A stretch of 64,000 nucleotides of DNA from Datnioides undecimradiatus (lineage: Eukaryota > Chordata > Actinopteri > Lobotiformes > Datnioididae), in contig WARS01000010.1 of the NCBI GenBank assembly GCA_008933995.1, forward strand, positions 13,732,996 to 13,796,995, read 5' to 3'. A program made the translations under genes and the position numbers. Of this stretch, positions 12,165 to 24,860 are shown piece after piece (the stretch's first letter is position 1; each line of letters starts with the position of its first letter). A model generated the notes under the pieces. That model did not search any database. It was not told where the DNA came from and worked only from the letters and a program-made list of their open reading frames with translations.

Positions 12165-15100
12165 TAAAAAGAGTTTACCCTTTGTATTTGTTATCATTAA
12201 GTGAGGCATTTACGCTGTCCAGAACCAGTCTTTGCTGGTTGACATAGACTGTATCGCTACCAGTGCTTCAAAGCTGAAACATCTCACCAGACACCATAGT
12301 TAAATACTGTATACTGTGAAATAGTGAGGGGTTTACCTGGAGTTGATACTGTTAATCAGCACTGTGTGAACTCATTTGTCAGGAATGTAATGCATGTTCA
12401 TTTATATGTAAAAGTCCTGCACTATCACTTTAAAGAGCAGAATAAAAGCACTTCGCATGGTTCAGGGTGTCTTTTATTGATCCCCTGTGCATTTAACTGC
12501 TCCCAAGCATCAGAAGCTGTGGGACCAACTCTGGTTCTAAGTCATCTCCTTCATTAAGGGCACTGAGAAGGAGAATTGCCTTGGTGTGTTTGGAAAAGTC
12601 TGTTAAATGAGGTAATATTATCTCCTTTATAGCACAAGTTCAACTGTATTTCTGTCTGATATCCATCGCAGCTTCCTTTGACACTATTTGTCCATTAGGA
12701 ATCCAACTCTCAACATTCTCTCTGTGTCTCTCTGTTCTTACTGTCCTCATTTAACTTCATATGAGCAAATGCACCGCCAGTTAACTGAGGAGGAGGAGCG
12801 TTGACGCATGTTGCTGTTTGTGGCAATCAGGGTGTTCAAACATCTTATCTGAATAGAGCACTGTGCAAACAGAAGGAAAATACTGCACTACTGACTTCAG
12901 ACCAGGTTTTTGTCGATCAGTGGTCCAATGTGTTCGCCAGGCCTGCTGTCTGTACATGTGACCTGACCTCACCTCATCTTAAGACTGAGACACTGACTGA
13001 TGGTCCATTGGAGAATGGATGTTGTGCTGCACCATGCGCAACGTGTGTTTTGTTGGAAAATAAACATATTTACACTATGTGATTATAGGTACCACATTCA
13101 TGGCACAAACCTAGTAAATAGACCCATCATAGCCCTCTTTACAGACTGTGACACTGTGTCAATAAAGGCTAAATTTCAAATTATCAATTATCAACATGCA
13201 AAATGCATTCATTGGACTTTAGAAAGTTCAGAGGCAGAGTTGAGTTCTGCTGAGCTTGGGTGGCGCACTCAGCCCCTTTAAGGATGATGGTGAAAGTGAT
13301 GGTGCTAGATGCTTATGGGCAGCATTTACAGCTGGACGTCTGATGTGTTACTGTGTACCACACTGGGTTAAAGACGCCTTTACCATTACAAAATACAGCC
13401 GGTGGGCAAGCCAAACTGAGAACTGGACAGCCAGTGTGCTCACCCGCTCTGTAAGCAAACCACAGAAGCTTACTGTTAATCCCGGAAAAGCAGATTATTC
13501 TCATGTTGTGATGTGTGAAAACAGATTTATTCACCTGAACAGGTGATCCACAGCAGCTTGAAGCACAATGGAATGGCCTCCCCCCATATGGCTGCCAGCA
13601 GTCTCCTGCATACTAATGTAAGGCTGTAATTGGATTGTGCTTCCCATGAATAGCCTACTTGGGGAAACCCCAGTGTCCTTTTATTAAAGCCCTCAGTTGT
13701 CTCTGCGCTCTTGGGATACGGAGCAGACAGACTGCATTCTGATGGCACACTGTAGACTTATTCCAGACAATGGGATCAACGTTTGGTAACTGTCAGTAAC
13801 CCGGTACATATGTAGTACTTACATGTTGGCACATTTCAGTTTTAATAGCAGGTTCACGTCTGTGTCACAGCGGTATCGAGCGGTGTCCACAAGTCTGCAG
13901 GCAGCAGTCTGCAACCACAGTATCTGATGTGTCACCCTGGTGCCTGCTACTGCTGGATATTGAGAGCCAAAGACTGAATCTTCCAATCACATTAAAAGAT
14001 TAAAAAGGGTGAGGTTTGCAAGTGGGTTTGATCCATTATGAAAGGTCAAGTGGCAGGCTACAGTTTGGCTAATAGGTGACATATTGTAAAAGAAAGATTT
14101 AATACAATAGTCATAAATTAGGATTTATTAGAAAGACTAGAGATTTAAAACTTGGGAAAGATGGCCTTGGGAGCTCAACGTACAGCAGTTTAAGAAAACA
14201 CATGCAAATGGAGAAAACATTAATTTTCCAACACATATAGCATTTAGGGGAATAAATCCTGCTGTAAATAGAAAACATTTAAAAACAGAATACAACCAAA
14301 TATAAATGGATCGCTTGATTTGGCTGGGATTTGTCTATTTAGTCTTTTTTGCATGAGCCTGAAGTCGCAGTGTGTTGAAGTTTCAGAGCCACCGTACTCG
14401 TGACTTTGCATTTGCCTGAATTCAAGACAAACCTAACCTGATGTGAACCCGGTCCTGATCATGAGACAGATGGTGCGTCCAGCCTTCAAGTTAGAAAACC
14501 AGAGTAAACTGCTAAAGACAGACTGTACTGTTTATCCTCCGGGTCTAACTGAATATGAAAGTATTCAGACCTGAGGACTCGGTGAACATTAGTTAGCCTC
14601 ATACCTCAGATTCCACTGTAGTTACTTGCTCGATACTGTCGGCATTCAGAAGTCACAGACAGGCAGTCCGCATCAGCCTGTTGAGGTGACATGAATAGCG
14701 TTGCTGTGGTGTTTAATACTTTTCCAATCTCATAATCAGCTCCATGGTAACCGATTCAGCTTCTGCTGGACTCTCCTGTTCTTTCTGAGCTTCTGTTTTG
14801 CCTCTTTTATTTTTTTTCCAGGTTCCTCCATCATTCGTTGTCTCACTTTCATGCATTCTTACATTTCTTTGCCGCATCCCTAAAAATATTGCCAAAACAG
14901 CGTCAAAGACCAAAGTTTTCTAAAATGTGTGCCTAAAATATTTGCAGCACGCATCAGTTTTGGATATTTTACATTTCTGTGCCATCTAATTTGGTCCTAA
15001 AAACCTGTTCCTGCATCAGACTCACTTTAGAAATATCACTTTCCAGCAGTAGACTTTACTTTTACCATGTGCCAACAGCTCTGAGCTGCAAACAACATAA

Positions 15101-15348
15101 GCACACTAATGTATGGCTGGATCATCCTGAGAGCTTTTCCTTTACTCACCTGGCACTTAACCAGTGGACACTGACACATAATGTGACCTCAATTTTCACT
15201 CTGCGGTTTGTTATTTTATTGTATCCTGTCATAATATCTTGCTGTGGCTGTGTGAGTACTCTACACACTGAGGGCTTTTCACTGAACAAAAAGGAATTAC
15301 AAAGGAAACACTGTTACATAAGGGGAAAAAAGATGGATCATTGTAAGC
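12165..15348. other. Spacer between the direct repeats, no gene found
   Basis: About 3.2 kb. No gag, protease, reverse transcriptase or transposase motif is visible in either direction, and the repeat edges do not read TG...CA. An LTR-retrotransposon reading is therefore not supported, although the geometry invites it. Confidence 0.5.
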
Positions 15349-15706
15349 TCTAATTGTTGCGTTGTGTGCCTGTAGCATCGCTGGTCATCTGCTGTCATAT
15401 TCAACAGCAAAGTAAAATGTCCTTGTTAAAATGTGTCGTTTCTTGAATTCATCTCACAGTCCTCTCCTGTCGTAATGAGAAAATCTGTTTTTGGTAATAA
15501 ATTACCTTCCTACATATGCTGATCAGAGGACCAGGTAACTAAATGGAACAGTTTAATGAGTCAAGAGCCAATGAATGATAATACAGTGGGCCAGTAAAGT
15601 TTAACTGTTCAGTAGCACGATGGGTCATAAATTGGCCCTAAACCTCATCCAGTTAGAACCTGTAGTGAGTCTGCAGTCGCTGCAGAAGCAGAATCTGACT
15701 GCCCTC
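15349..15706 (+). repeat. Near-identical direct repeat, copy 2
   Basis: Partner of 11738-12098 in the same orientation. The dispersed-repeat sequence left of copy 1 is absent here: the match starts abruptly at TCTAATTGTTGCG. Either only part of the element was duplicated or this is an independently truncated insertion. Confidence 0.92.
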
Positions 15707-18700
15707 ACAGTCGGCCTTTGCTTGAGCACTTCAGTGTTATGTGACTTATTAGATGAGAGGGTGTGACACAACAGTGAAGCGAAGCGCACAGGAGAAAGTC
15801 ACATATGTTGCTGTGGGAAAGTCAGAGGACTAATGTTGATCCAGATGACGTGTGAAGCTATTAGAGAAGAAATACCAAGCTGATATTTACCTCCATTGAA
15901 ATAACAGGGGTGTAAGGTTCCACTGTTCAGTTCAAACAATTGACCATGAACCGCTTCATATCCTATGAGACAGAACAGAATTTCAAAGTAGCTTCCATAA
16001 ACTAGGGGAGCATCAGTTTTGTCAAAGATGTTCGTGCTTTAAAAGGTTTTCATTTGGACTCATGATAAAATAAACATGTTCACTGGTTCATTTCGATCAG
16101 TCTGCGTTCTGCGCAGCGAAGATGAAAAACTCTAACTTGCGAGAAAACCATACAGGTGCTTTAGTCGAAACCGCGTTCGGCTAAATTCTGCAAATGAATC
16201 TAATTTGATTCACTCATTAGACTTTTTAACTGTGCTTCGGTAAACATCCCACAGATCTGTTTCTACAAACAGCTCTCTGTGTTTCCCACCGTCCATGACA
16301 CGACAGAATGTCCTTGTTTTTCATTACGGTGAAGAAGAACCCCTATTCCAGAAAAAGTGTGAAACTCGATGCTCTAACGATGCTTTTTTTCTGATACTTT
16401 CTGTTCAGCGTTGTTAAGCTAATAAATGAATGGAGAGCACTGCTTTTGGCTGCACTGTTACTATGGAAACTGCACCTCTTCTGTTAGCAAAACAGAACAG
16501 TAGATGGAATAAGGTGTGTCCATGCTTCATTATGTCCCAGCTGGTTTGTTTTTTGTACAACTTTTTTATTGAATGTTGCTTATTTATGTCTTATTAACGC
16601 TGGACATTGACCATGGGGTTACTCAGGGGTCAGTGACGTGACAGTGAGCTCATTGTCTTGGCTGTGCTACTTCCTGCTGGTCTCACATCGTGTCATTTTA
16701 CTTTTACCCAAACAAACTACTTCAAGAACTCCCTACAACAGTTAGAAACAAGCTCTGGCTGACACGACGAAGCGTTGATGATTTCTTCACGACTCAGAAT
16801 CAAATACCTGGCATGCTTGCCGTTAAGCACGTCTGGTATTTTGCAGCCTTTCGAGTCACTTTCGTGCAGGACTTTTCACATGAACTCTTTCTCTCCATCT
16901 CTCGTCCTTCTGCCCATTTCTTTCTCCATACCGCACGGCCATGTATGCGACTTTAAGAGTGAAAGTAAATTTTAGAATCCGTGTCTAATTGTCGAGCGTG
17001 CTTAAGAAGAAAATAAACACAAAAAAACACAGAAATGACAAAGACGCATGAATGTAAATGTACATTCCTGTCAGTCTCAGACCTCTGTTATGTTACAGTG
17101 TAGCATGTTGAGCTCTAATGTGATTACACGTAGCCAGGCTATTTTTCCCCTGTTAGATGGTAAATAGCAATGCTTCAGCAAGCTGAGATGACAATCCAAT
17201 CATCTGGTACGGCTTTATAATAATTTTTAATATTGGCTTATTTCAAATGAGCCAGTAATCCACACGGACAATGCACTGGTTCAAAGGAAAAACAGAAGCG
17301 TGTGTATTTAAATGGGCTTTGAACCCACTTCATTGACCTCATTAGAAAGGAATTAGACTGTCATGTGAAATGAACACATCGTGTCGTTGAGGGACATTGT
17401 ACTTGAAGCTGCAGAGGAATGGTGTTGTCGGTTGCCACTGTTGGTGTTGGTTTCAACTGGGCAATGTTAATGTGTCCAGGGAGGTTTGTGCATGAGATAT
17501 TGGTTTTTCAGCCTGACCCGGTGTGGCCTCCAAAGACTGTCACTGTTGTCAAAGCTTCATGAAATATTCAGCACAGAGCTGCCACACCTCAAGAATTCAT
17601 ACGGTGTCACCGCTCAGATTCCAGCCAGAGAGGCTTTTTCAATACATTTTGGAAATAGGGTGAATGACACATTGATATAAAAATCAAGACGTATGTTAAA
17701 AGCAGCACATAGCATCTGGTTCATAGGCAATAACTTTTGAAAGGAGGAACAGTGCATTCATCAAAACAACATGTCTATTTCAAGTTTGAGGTAATAAATT
17801 AGCCATTGGGATTTGCCTTTTTGAGAGCTTACCCAGAAACGACTAAACTTCAAAACTGCTTGGTGAGGAAGGCCTACCATGAGAAGGAACCTCTATCTGG
17901 TCACGCCCATCAGCACGATTTTGGGACCTGATTGGATGGAGGTGGATTCAATACCAGGAAGCCAATCCTGACACTTAAATGTTGGACATGTTTTGCTAAA
18001 ATCAATGTCAGGAAAAAGGTCTGTGGGATCCTTAGGAATGCAGTACAGCCAGTAGCATGTGGTTGCCAAGTTTACATTGTTTTTGCTGTATGACTGACAT
18101 TTCTGGGGATTTTGCTGACTCTTCTGGATTCACGGGCTTGCTTCAAAGTGTGATTGATAAACAGTAGACAGCTTATACATCATTTCCTTATACATACAAC
18201 TTTATCTGCTCTTTGTTTGAATCCTCCCCGCTGAATTCTGCAGACACACACGAGGAGCTTCGATATTTTCTCTAGGGCAAACATCAGCTGTGGCAAAAAC
18301 AGAGAAGATTGTTCTGGTGTCTTGATTTTTATGACGCTCTATAACAGCAAGTTCTCTGACTTTACAGTTCTGTGCAAGATCCAGCCAAGTATTAAACATG
18401 TACCCCTCACCCATTACTCACCCATTAGAAAGAACAGAATTTCAAGGTAACTTCCATAAAATAGGGAAGTGGGGAAACGGGGAGTATTTCCTTCACTGAG
18501 TCAACAGAGTAACTAGCAAAGCCTGAAATAAATTCAGATGGACCATAAAGTGTTTTCCATTTAATTTTCAAGGAACACAAGTGAGAGAATGGAGTTGATG
18601 CACTGAAGGTAATGTGGAAGTGGAGGAGTAAGTCAACAGAAGCTTGTCTCAGAAGGTGACAAACCTGTCCCTCTGCAAGAGCGATGCACCGGAGGCTGCT

Positions 18701-20549
18701 GTCGTTACTGAGCCTTGTCTGGACCGAAGGCCACGCTTACTCCCACTGTGAATTTCATATCACGGAACTGTTTTAATGCATTTTCAGTAATGATTTTATA
18801 GATCCAAAGTAGATTGAACAATATATTATAGAGACTCTAAACCGCCAAAGTGGGTGAAAGTGTTCCTCTGTGTTCACCGTGTGATAGCCTGCTGACATTA
18901 GCTCACCGAAGAAACCTGCAGGCCAGCTGAGAGGAGGCCTGAGTCTTCACACTCACTGGGCCTCTTTATCACAGGGTAACAAGTATGAGATGGAGCATGA
19001 CAAAAGCAATGCATTAGTGTAGGTTATAAATTGTAGAAAGACGACAGCTCGGAACCGAACTCTGGAACCGTTGGTAAAGTCTGGCGTGACAGAACGGTGC
19101 TTTCCATTTCAGATAATGTTATTCAGCATCGCTTGAGATGGAAGACACTCATAAGGCTCAGTGTTTAAACGGTTTAAAGAAAGACGTCTGACACTTGGTG
19201 GTTACTGGTTACAGAAAGACTGAGGGCGAGGGCTGAGGGTGACACAGAATGTGACCAGTTTTATTAGTTTATTACTGGAAGAACAGAACGGACACCTGGG
19301 GACAATAAAATCAGCTATAAAAGCTCTTAATAAAATCTATAATTGGTCCACAGGTACAGTACAGTAGCTCTGGTGTCCTTTTCAGGCTCAGGCTTATTAG
19401 AGGATAAATAATGATAACCGTGCCACTGTATGGGACTGCAGCTGTTATAGGACTGCGGCCGGTATTGGACCGTAACTGAATGAACTATGAAAGAAAAATA
19501 AGAGAAGAGAAGGAAAAGAAAAGTGTCTTTTAATGAGAAAAGGTCTTTTCATAGTTAGTGCATTATTCATACTTACATATAGTATTATAAATATGGCGAT
19601 ATTATCAACCTTTCAGCCCAGCTGCCTCATTAACACTCTCAACAGAGCAATCAATAGAGTCTGATCAATCTGATCAAAAATAACATATTCTTCATTTCCC
19701 TTTCGCACATCGTTTTGGTTTGTTTTAGCTTCACGAGCTCACTTGTTGCGTCTCCTTCTTCTTCTTCTGCACTGGTTTATCTGCACCCAACTGGAGAATT
19801 ACCAACTATTTAACCAAATGCTCCTTATATTAAAATAACAGTAGTGGGTGGAACAGTAAACGATATAGCATGTCATTTGATATTCAGTCATGTATCTATG
19901 GGCTCATTAGTGTGATAACTGTAACGCTGCAGCACTGATGTGATCTGACTGTTTTCAGTTCAGGAGGTTAAGTTTCTCGTTTGTTTGAATCGCTGCATTC
20001 AGTTCAGTATGACGTTGAGCTAATTAAAAGGCTACTGGCTCAGCAGCCAGCTGTCTGGAGCCGTGGAGTCACTGCGTCTGTTTCTCTTGCTCCCGAAGCC
20101 ATTAGAGGACGAAGAAGTAAGCTAACCTGGACATAATATACTGTATAACACAAAGCTGAGTCGACAGCGATGGTTTCTCTCACCAGCTGGGGGTTCCAGC
20201 AGAGGAACGTCAGTTAAATATCAGTCAAACACAATGAGATGTCTAGTTATCTATTCAAATACTCTGGAAACAAATGAGGCAGCTTGGAAAACCCATTGTA
20301 AGAAGCTTTGTTAAAGATGACACCATCTAGAAGACTAGTAGGACAGTCCTGTGTCCTCCAGCCTAGCCTTCAGAAGATGTGTGGACTTCCCATATGGAAA
20401 GCAAAGGATAAACCATCTGTGCATTTTGAATTTGAGGCAAAGAATTCAGCATTTCTTGCTGCATGTGACGGAGCCCTTGGAGTAAAACAGCCTTGTTGAC
20501 TCGCTCTGATTATTTGGTTACTTATTTGGTCTTGAAACGCAAGACTCGT

Positions 20550-20571
20550 GGGGGGGGGGGGCGGGGGGGCC
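20550..20571 (+). repeat. G-rich run
   Basis: Two long homopolymeric G tracts separated by a single C, followed by CCC. It could form a G-quadruplex on the plus strand. Such tracts are also prone to sequencing-length error. Confidence 0.8.
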
Positions 20572-22520
20572 CACGGAATGGGGCGCACAGCAGTGGGAAC
20601 ATACTTCTTTCAACATGTTCACACAGAGACGACTGCAGCACACGTAAACAGATCTTGGCTGTTTATTGCCGGCATGCCAGAGCACTGCGTGAGATTTCCA
20701 AAGCAGATGACGTCTAGCTGCACTGCATGCGTATCTCACCAGCGTGCACAAATTGCCATCTGAGGCCGAGGGATTTTAAATGAAGACAATGGGCGGTGAG
20801 TTTTGCTGCAGTGCACTGGAATTAGGTTTCTCCAGCTGAAATGTCCACTAAATTTCTAATAAATTGCAAATCCATCAACTTTAATCAACAAAATGGAACT
20901 GAAGCAAATGGAAATACAGTGATAGTATCAAAAGCGTGTAAAAATCAAAATAAGGTATCAGTTATGTCATTTCTACATTTCTCACCACTGAGATTTAACA
21001 TTAAAGATATCACGTGAAGCTAAATCAGAAATCTCAACTCTGATCTTTGGTCAGGGTTTTCCTGCTGTGATACGACTTGCAGCTGAGGTGAACTGGAGTC
21101 TCTAAACTACTTGTTGATATATCTATACGTGTGTCTGCAGTCACCTCGGTTCTGTCAGCTCTTGTATCATCCGGTTTTGGTCAGGACTTTACACACAGTA
21201 TAGGCCTTCCTGAAGAGTTGTTCATAAGCATGAGTAAGAAATACCAGTATAAGGCTAAAAGGCAACTTTCTTAATACCAATCAATATAAAGTGCCGGATG
21301 CAACAGCAACAACATGCAGACAATTTGCTTCCAAAATCAAGCTTGGAAAGGAAAAGTCATGGTGAAACCAGCCCGGATACTTCAAACTTACCATCCTGCC
21401 CCTGCAAAGACAGGGGTGGCTTCACTGTGGGCTGCTGGCTGTTGCACACACAGATACAGATATACGTAGATTATGGTACTGTTGTGACATCAAACACCAC
21501 AGGCGGACCTAAATGCACGACTCAGATGAGAGTATAAAAAGACAACGCAGTTTACTGTAATCCTGTAGTTGGACACAACCAGCGCGTCTGCTAACAGTGA
21601 ATCACCAGCAGGCCTCATCAGCTGGCTGCTGGGAACCTGACCCAGGTCTGCTGATTTGGGTGGAGAATCTTGTGCGTTATAGTCAAAAAACTTGAATCTA
21701 ATAACAATATGAAATAGTAATGACCTACAGCAACTTGGTTACATTCAAAAAGAAACCAAAAAAGCATTGGTCAATAGCTCAGGTGACCAAGATCCACTTT
21801 CAAATGTGTGGGATTGTCAAACCAATGTCCACTTCATCAATCCATGCACTTTATCTGCATGTTTCAGTCAAAATAAGGTCGACTGGTTGTCCACTTGTTT
21901 CAATATGTTATTTTTTACATTATTTCAAAGTGACGTTCATGTGACCCATCACAAGGCTGAGTTTAACCTACAGCTTCATGACTAAGTCTAATTAGCGAAT
22001 ACAAAAATCCAAATGAAAGCGTTTCGTAATGGTACAAAGCTAATTGCAGGGCGAGGAGGAGCACGTTACGCTGGGGGAGCGGTGGATACGGAACAAAGAT
22101 GCTTTGGTACTCTGGGAACAAGCATGGAGAAGTTTGTGCAAAGGAAAGCGGACCATCATCCAACTGTTTCAGATGTTACACCAAAGAGGACGAGCACACA
22201 TGATGAAGCTCATTACAGACTTGAGTCCAGCTAATAATTACAGGGCTAATTTCAGCCCGGGTTCTGACCTCTTCCCTTTGTGCGCGTGGATTTTTCCACT
22301 CACATCCCGCCATGATTACAACTGATTAAGCCAATCTTTCCTGTCGTTACTTAAAACTTTTAGAGACTTTGCAGAGCGCTGCTTTGATTTGACTTGCCAC
22401 AAAGTGATTGTGTGCTATGTGATCTGCCGGTTGTGTTCATTTCAAAGTATTTTCGTGTGCGTGCTGAGGTAACACTTGAGGTTGGCGGAAATGGCAAAAT
22501 TCAAAAGAACGAAGGCCTAG

Positions 22521-22559
22521 CTCTCTCTCTGTCACTCTCTTCCTCTCTCTCTCTCTCTG
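22521..22559. repeat. (CT)n microsatellite
   Basis: Imperfect CT dinucleotide array with GTCA and CTTC interruptions. Confidence 0.9.
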
Positions 22560-22907
22560 AAGGGTGTTTTACAAGTGTGATACATGCGATTTCAATCAAA
22601 ACAATATTTACAGAAGTAGTCTCTCCAACAGTGCAAATGAACTCATTTAAAGTCATTTCATAACTCAAAAAAAACAGGCTAGGAAACAAATGAGGGCCTT
22701 GCCCAAGAAAAGCCTGAATCATAACAGGGGTGCCGAGGGGAGCTCTGTTACAGCGTCACACGTCTGATCAGCTGTTTGTGCTTCGAGAGAAGAATGACCA
22801 GAAGAAACTGTTTCCGCTGATGACAGTCACAGATCTGTTGTGATTGCACATCAAGAATAGAAACGTTGTAGTTCACACATTTTCACATATTTGAACCCTC
22901 CCCATAT

Positions 22908-22923
22908 GGGGGGGCGGGGGGGG
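22908..22923 (+). repeat. Second G-rich run
   Basis: Two G tracts split by one C, the same pattern as at 20550. It is a quadruplex candidate or simply a slippage-prone tract. Confidence 0.8.
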
Positions 22924-23618
22924 TATTTTACAGATGCGCGACAGTTTTTCCTTTCAAGCTATATATGGGAATGTGTGTCACGTCACCCATGGCCAGACGT
23001 GCACGTGTGCCACTGTGCATGCGCGCAGTTTTGACCCCTCTGCCTGATCTCACTTCCTCTGGTCCACTCACATCATGCTGTAGCATTTGTTTGAGCTCCA
23101 TTTACAGCGTGGCATGCTCCCATCAGTGCACTGACCGCTGGAAGAGCCAGAAAGAGCGTTGTCGTTGCTCTGACCAGCACTAGCTGCATAATTCACGTTA
23201 TTAATACAGGGAGTTAGATGTTTATACTTTCTTTTCATACCTTTTAAGGATCTCTGGAGTTCTGCCCTCCTGCAGCTGCAGATCAGCCGGAAGCTGCTTC
23301 TCTGCTGCAGCAGCTGATTTATCACCTTTCTTTTGCTCCTTGTCTTCTTTTGTTTTAATCCTCCAACAACAGTGGCGCAAGTCCGCTTTAGATAATCAAT
23401 ATAGCTTCTCCAGGACCAAACTGTCAAATGAACCGGCCAACATCGTGGCAAAAACCGGCTAAGACTTTTTAACTAACCCGGGAAAACACAGAGACACAAC
23501 GCACAACTGCAACTGAAACGTCAACACACTAAAGTAAGATACCAAATGAGAAGGCTGTTTATTCTCACAAATACACAGGGACTAATGATTACTCTAGCTT
23601 TCTCTCTCTCGTAGTCTG

Positions 23619-23641
23619 TCACACACACACACACACACACA
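23619..23641. repeat. (CA)n microsatellite
   Basis: About 11 CA units, directly downstream of a short TCTCTC stretch. Confidence 0.95.
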
Positions 23642-24097
23642 GAGTCAGCAGTCAGAGGAAGCGGTACTGCAGACCCTAAAGCCATGTTATAAGTCAAGAC
23701 AGGGTGGAGGGTGCATGTAGCTCTAATCCTCCAATTAATTCTCATTCCCCACAAGTGGAGGACCCCAGAGAGCGTCTTGACACTTCTATTAAAAAGTAAA
23801 AATGAAACACAGCATGAAGGTGAAGCCAGAGAGATCTCTTTCTTCTGCCCATCTCCATGGAGAGCAAAGTTTTACAACATTTTTTTGGCAAATAGTTAAA
23901 TTTTCTTTCTTCTTTTCTCACCGCCTCTTCTCATTTGGGGAAAGAGTAAGAGGGTGAGCCGGTATTCAGAACACAATGTATTTTGTGCAGTACCAGGAGA
24001 ATAACACAAAGAGAGTGCAATTTAGTTTCCTGTCAAAACTTGTGTCCTTGTCATTGGTTAATGCAGCAATTACTGCAAACACACAGATGTTCAGGAA

Positions 24098-24118
24098 ACA
24101 CACACACACACACACACT
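24098..24118. repeat. (CA)n microsatellite
   Basis: About 10 CA units followed by CTCACTCAC. Confidence 0.95.
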
Positions 24119-24517
24119 CACTCACGTCAAATGACAAGATAAGTGTTGAAATATACACCTAACCATCATGTCTCAAGGCCTCCCCGAGCTCCTCCACAGA
24201 AATCAGACGGAAGCAGGAAATCGTTTCAACTGCATGAAAACATGCTTCACAGATATTTTTGTGAGTAAGTGTCGATGTCATAAAACCTTGGGCGGTGGCA
24301 GGTTATTGTCGCAGTACCGGAAGATTTCCTCTGCGCGTGCAGGTGTAGTCGCTCCTCCTCGTTCTCCCGGCTCATCCTGCACACTCAGTGGTCTCGTCAC
24401 CTCCCCCGGTCTGCAGTTCATTAGTCTGCAGCATATGAGCCACACTGTTGATTAGTACCAACATTTACATTAGCTCACTGTTGAACAACATAGAACATCC
24501 CTGAGCAGAATAAACCG

Positions 24518-24860
24518 GCACATTCCACCCATTCATTTTCTGTAACTGCTTATCTCTTTCAGGGTCCCGGGTGAGCCTATCCCAGTCAGCCTAGCCTAGC
24601 CTAGCAGTCATTGGGCGGTAGGCGGGGTACACCCAGGACAGATCAACACTCTGTCGCTGGGCTGACACATAGAGACAGACAATCCCATTGACGCTCACAT
24701 TCACTCGCACATGGATGTTTCTGGGAAGTGGGAGGAAGCTGGAGTACCCAGAGGGAACCCACACTGACATGGAGAGAACATGCAAACTCAACACGGGCAG
24801 GACCTGGCCCGGAATTGAACCCAGGACCTTCAATTCAATTCAAGCCACCGTGCTGTCCGG
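24518..24860. mobile_element. Dispersed repeat, LINE 3'-end/SINE-like family common in fish
   Basis: The segment runs from 'CCATTCATTTTCTGTAAC' through 'CAGGGTCCCGGGTGAGCCTATCCCAG', 'GGCGGGGTACACCCAGGACAG', 'CACATAGAGACAGACAA' and 'GAGAACATGCAAACTC' to a right end 'GCCACCGTGCTGTCC'. I recognise these phrases from memory as a very abundant fish repeat family. The exact family (RTE-type LINE tail or derived SINE) is my inference. CCTAG is tandemly triplicated near 24590-24605. No coding capacity remains. Confidence 0.65.

Larger units (their letters stand above)
15730..24517. other. Intergenic DNA, no gene found
   Basis: No supported exon, RNA gene or intact mobile element. It contains a short 39-bp near-repeat (15972-16010 and 18431-18469), two G-runs and three microsatellites, listed separately. 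Open frames across the G-runs and microsatellites are low-complexity artefacts. Confidence 0.55.

Noticed and set aside
11738..15706. LTR retrotransposon bounded by the 360-bp direct repeats.
   Set aside because: No TG...CA termini, primer-binding site, polypurine tract or gag/pol motif was seen; copy 1 is continuous with another repeat on its left.
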